Source of the DNA: Acidobacteriaceae bacterium
GTDB lineage: Bacteria; Acidobacteriota; Terriglobia; Bryobacterales; Bryobacteraceae
Direction of reading: 5' to 3'
DNA length: 5,913 nucleotides
NCBI GenBank assembly: GCA_019244945.1
Contig: JAFASD010000578.1
Coordinates: 1-5,913, forward strand
The notes beneath the pieces are model-generated. The model worked only from the letters and a program-made list of their open reading frames with translations. It did no database searches and had not been told where the DNA came from. A program made the translations under genes and the position numbers. Of this stretch, positions 5,494-5,913 are shown in pieces; position 1 is the first letter of the stretch; each line of letters begins with the position of its first letter.

Positions 5494-5913
5494 ATGAAAA
5501 GACAAATTTTCTCGTTGCTGGCGGTGTTATCTGGCGCGGCGTTCGCGCTCCTGTTTCCGGCCAGAGATTTGCGCGCCCTGACACAAGAGACATCTTCTCC
5601 AAAATCTAAACCTCAATCAGTCATCGTCACGGAAAACGTTCCCTACGCTTCGGTGAACGGTATCACGCTCCTGCTCGATATTTATCAACCCGCAGCTCGT
5701 GGCACTCAGGTTGTTCCAGCGGTAGTGTTCATCCATGGAGGTGGGTGGACGAGTTTTGATAAGAGCACCATGCGTGGCATGGGGCAATTTCTCGCGCGCT
5801 CTGGCTTTGTGAGTTTTTCGGTGGACTATCGTCTTTTTGAGCACAAGGCGAACGGCTGGCCGGCCCAACTGGATGACGTTCAGCGCGCAGTTCGGTGGGT
5901 GCGGGCCAACGCG
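5494..5913 (+). CDS. Exported alpha/beta-hydrolase, esterase/lipase type (COG0657-like), N-terminal part
   Basis: The frame is open from ATG 5494 through the right window edge (140 codons), so the gene is truncated and its catalytic Ser, Asp and His lie outside. Residues 1-29 form a Sec-type signal (K-R, then a hydrophobic core I-F-S-L-L-A-V-L-S-G-A-A-F-A-L-L-F). The first strands include L-L-L-D-I-Y-Q-P (55-62). The oxyanion-hole motif H-G-G-G-W is at 81-85, followed by S-V-D-Y-R-L (109-114) and W-P-A-Q-L-D-D-V-Q-R-A-V-R-W-V-R-A-N (123-140), the usual run leading to the nucleophile elbow in carboxylesterases of the BD-FAE/COG0657 group. Upstream in-frame ATGs exist at 5443 and 5455, but they add a charged extension before the signal core. 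Divergent placement beside GH127 suggests it removes acyl groups from plant-type polysaccharide, which is an inference; other ester substrates are possible. Confidence 0.85.
   Translation, partial: MKRQIFSLLAVLSGAAFALLFPARDLRALTQETSSPKSKPQSVIVTENVPYASVNGITLLLDIYQPAARGTQVVPAVVFIHGGGWTSFDKSTMRGMGQFLARSGFVSFSVDYRLFEHKANGWPAQLDDVQRAVRWVRANA

Noticed and set aside
5617..5868. 83-codon minus-strand open frame opposite the esterase start
   Set aside because: The plus-strand frame here encodes the H-G-G-G-W motif and conserved hydrolase sequence. The minus frame is compositionally shadow-like.
1..5913. Defence system, prophage, transposon or CRISPR content
   Set aside because: No transposase, integrase, nuclease or regularly spaced direct repeats were seen. 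All five genes are ordinary transport or carbohydrate-related metabolic families.

Overview
The window carries five protein genes, three complete and two cut by the window edges, and no RNA genes, CRISPR arrays or recognisable mobile elements. The likely source is a soil Gram-negative bacterium of the Acidobacteriota type. This is inferred from a moderately GC-rich composition, two Tat-exported enzymes (a Gfo/Idh/MocA oxidoreductase and a GH127 glycosidase), and an OprB-like outer-membrane porin of a form common in that phylum. No phylogenetic marker is present, so a planctomycete-like or other soil lineage cannot be excluded.

Layout. 1-422 (-): N-terminal 140 codons of an APC-superfamily (cationic amino acid transporter type) permease. 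423-610: a 188-nt divergent intergenic region with several inverted repeats and a strong Shine-Dalgarno for the next gene. 611-2149 (+): a complete Tat-secreted Gfo/Idh/MocA oxidoreductase carrying an unusual proline-rich insertion. 2150-2155: a six-base gap between converging genes. 2156-3538 (-): an OprB-family carbohydrate porin. 3595-5427 (-): a Tat-secreted GH127 (DUF1680) glycosidase, probably a beta-L-arabinofuranosidase, upstream of the porin in the same likely operon. 5428-5493: a 66-nt divergent control region. 5494-5913 (+): the first 140 codons of an exported alpha/beta-hydrolase (COG0657/BD-FAE-type esterase).

How they may work together. GH127, porin and esterase look like a small plant-polysaccharide locus: the esterase would remove acyl groups, GH127 would release L-arabinofuranose in the periplasm, and the porin would admit sugars or oligosaccharides across the outer membrane, without SusC/SusD proteins. 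The secreted oxidoreductase might act on a sugar or sugar derivative, but its substrate is not readable from the sequence. The amino acid permease is probably unrelated. No wholly new system is evident. The most unusual points are the proline-rich insertion in the oxidoreductase (with a 14-bp perfect palindrome in its DNA), the variant cysteine/glutamate site of the GH127 enzyme, and the compact divergent promoter region.
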